DNA from: Micropterix aruncella
Taxonomy: Eukaryota; Arthropoda; Insecta; Lepidoptera; Micropterigidae
Direction of reading: 5' to 3'
Length of the DNA stretch: 64,000 bases
Assembly (NCBI GenBank): GCA_944548615.1
Contig: OX155973.1
Location: forward strand, 1,906,561-1,970,560
Shown: positions 62,590-64,000 of the stretch, piece by piece
How the letters are laid out: every line of letters begins with the position of its first letter
Numbering within the stretch: position 1 is the stretch's first letter
Program-made: the position numbers and the translations under genes
The notes under the pieces: model-generated
Seen by the model: the letters and a program-made list of their open reading frames with translations, nothing else
What the model was told of the DNA's origin: nothing
Database searches by the model: none

Positions 62590-63190
62590 AAGAGGGGACC
62601 TGATTGAGACATTTAAAATTCTAACACACTATTACGATGTACCTGCACTGAAGAATATTTACAAATTCAACGTCAACACAAATCTTCGAGGTCACAACAA
62701 AAAGCTCAACCGTACAAAATTTAAATCTAATCCTCTTAACCCCTCAAATGTGAGGCGTCCCTTAAGGGATGCCTTGGCAAAATGTATACAAAATGTATAT
62801 AAATTTATATAAATGTAAATATAAATGTAAATGTGCGCCGCTTTATAGTAATCCGCTCTATAGTAATGCTATAGCTCTATAGTAAACCCCGCTCTATGTA
62901 AATGTAAATGTAAATATAAATTTATATACATTTTGCCGTAGGCAACCCGAGCTAATCGCCATTCATTTGAGGGGTTAAGAACGCTCTGCCAAATAGAGTG
63001 GTGGACATATGGAATAAACTACCATTTGAAATGATTAGTGCAATCTCTGCCAATCAATTTAAAAACAGACTCGATTTGTACCTAAAAACTTGTTAATATT
63101 GTTTATATAATATTTGTTAATATTGTTTAGCTTTACAAGATCTGATCTGGACGTATCAGCAAAGCTGGCTGTCCAGAATAAATAATAATA
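62590..63190 (+). pseudogene. LINE ORF2 C-terminus (RGDLIE family) split by a MITE
   Basis: The upstream part reads RQRGDLIETFKILTHYYDVP, then NTNLRGHNKKLNRTKFKSNP. After the MITE it resumes LPNRVVDIWNKLPFEMISAI, then QFKNRLDLYLKTC and a stop at 63095. RGDLIE-x-FK-I-L, LRGH-x-x-K-L and N-R-V-V-x-x-W-N-x-L-P...F-K-N-R-L-D are standard C-terminal blocks of CR1/Rex-like LINEs. The 3' UTR ends in TAATAATAAT (63180). Apart from the MITE the frame across this part has no stops, unlike the copy at 38085-38295. Confidence 0.87.
62740..62974. mobile_element. piggyBac-type MITE (235 bp, TTAA)
   Basis: The element starts CCCCTCAAATG and ends CATTTGAGGGG, flanked by TTAA at 62736-62739 and 62975-62978. 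Subterminal sequences are also inverted (TGTATATAAATTTATAT and ATATAAATTTATATACA; GTAAATATAAATGTAAATG and its direct copy). The middle has GCTCTATAGTAA-type repeats three times. TTAA targets and CC-type termini fit piggyBac. No transposase. Confidence 0.9.
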
Positions 63191-64000
63191 ATAGTAATCA
63201 TATTATTATATTATATATTTTATATGACACGGCTGTTATTGGACACACATTACTAGTCTACTGCCTAGACACAAGCCTAGGCCTTGCGAGGCAGTATAAT
63301 AGCATGGGCCTATACCCTTTTTCTACTGATTAGTAAAGCATTATATTTATTCCTACTCCACTGCTAGTTTTAATAAATAGTTAGTAATTAATTAATTATA
63401 ATTATGTGTGTTATGGATAAAAATAAATAAAAAAATAAAAATAAATTGATTATTTGCTATCTATACAGCCTATTTACCTCTATGCAAAAATCAATAGTTT
63501 CGGAGTTATTTATTTTTTATGTTTTCATAAACATAACCTATGACCTATTTTAATGAATATAAAAATAAGCTGTATAAATAGGACATAATCTCTTCTAGAT
63601 CATCCCCAAATGTATCTATCGAGGGAGCAATAGCGCTGTATGTTTTTGACACATGTCCTCAAGTATCAATGTTTTAAGAGGCCGTGTACAAAATCGATGT
63701 GGGCCGTGATACCTATATAATCAATGGTATAATATAACTATAGGTAGGTAGGATTTTCGGAGCCAAAGAGATACGTCCACCCTTTGGAAGCGCTCGGCGG
63801 GGACTAGCTGACTTGAGGCGTGAATCGTATCATAGGCGAGTATCATAACGCGAGAATTAGATTGTTTTAAAAGACTTTATTGCCAATTTTAATTAATGTT
63901 TTGCATTTTTTTTTGAGGAAATGGATTAATATTGAACTAAAGTTTATTTCTGTTGTTTTTATTTTATGAACGAGAGTTTTAAAAGGCCAAAATCAAAAGC
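63191..64000. other. AT-rich end of window with dispersed-repeat pieces
   Basis: Holds the TCTATGCAAAAATCAATAG repeat (63478) and a reversed CTCTTCTAGATCATCCCCAA (63590), forming an inverted pair about 100 bp apart. The rest is unassigned, including a weak GAATCGTATCATAGGCGAGT resemblance to family F. Confidence 0.4.

Overview
This window is eukaryotic repeat DNA, most likely from an insect and probably a lepidopteran. I see no convincing host gene, no operon-like layout, no rRNA and no tRNA. What can be recognised is transposable-element debris. The strongest clues to the lineage are several short Helitrons with TC...CTAG ends of the kind abundant in moths and butterflies, many 5'-truncated CR1/Jockey-like and RTE-like LINE fragments ending in short A/T-rich tails, and mariner, pogo/Tigger-like, PIF/Harbinger-like and piggyBac-like MITEs. 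Lepidoptera is an inference from remembered repeat families, not a database result.

Layout. 0-6.2 kb: a decayed Helitron Rep/helicase piece, a fold-back MITE, a retroelement PD-(D/E)XK-like C-terminus broken by a near-perfect palindrome, a long non-coding repeat (called family B here), two Helitrons (one carrying about 190 bp of TA repeat) and a LINE end. A 200-N gap lies at 6199-6398. 6.4-19.5 kb: one LINE inserted in another with a 17-bp target duplication, more LINE 3' ends, family A repeats, a third Helitron, a 0.3-kb fold-back MITE, a strongly C-rich strand-asymmetric tract and a possible LTR. 19.6-35.8 kb: two near-identical copies of a 7-9 kb block lie on either side of a second 200-N gap. 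Copy A ends at the gap and copy B starts at it, so this looks like two alleles or overlapping contigs left unmerged rather than a biological tandem duplication. Each copy holds an RNase H-CCHC LINE tail, an RT fragment, family B and an internally deleted mariner.

35.8-52 kb: head-to-head LINE ends, RTE-like fragments, a 762-bp terminal-inverted-repeat element with an AACG target duplication and about 13 copies of an ACAGTAA-like motif, GC-rich and AT-rich MITEs, and a 0.54-kb tandem duplication. 52-56.5 kb is the best-preserved part: a three-level nest in which an old LINE 3' UTR was split by a minus-strand RTE (10-bp target duplication), which was split in turn by a 5'-truncated CR1/Jockey-like LINE. 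That LINE still has an uninterrupted endonuclease-reverse transcriptase frame of more than 880 codons with all visible catalytic motifs. 56.6-64 kb: mariner-like and pogo-like MITEs, further LINE ends, and a 235-bp TTAA-flanked MITE inside a LINE frame whose removal leaves the frame continuous.

The elements do not work together as a pathway. The record is of successive insertion, truncation and nesting. Only the 52.3-55.1 kb LINE looks recent, and it cannot be a complete autonomous copy because its 5' end is missing.
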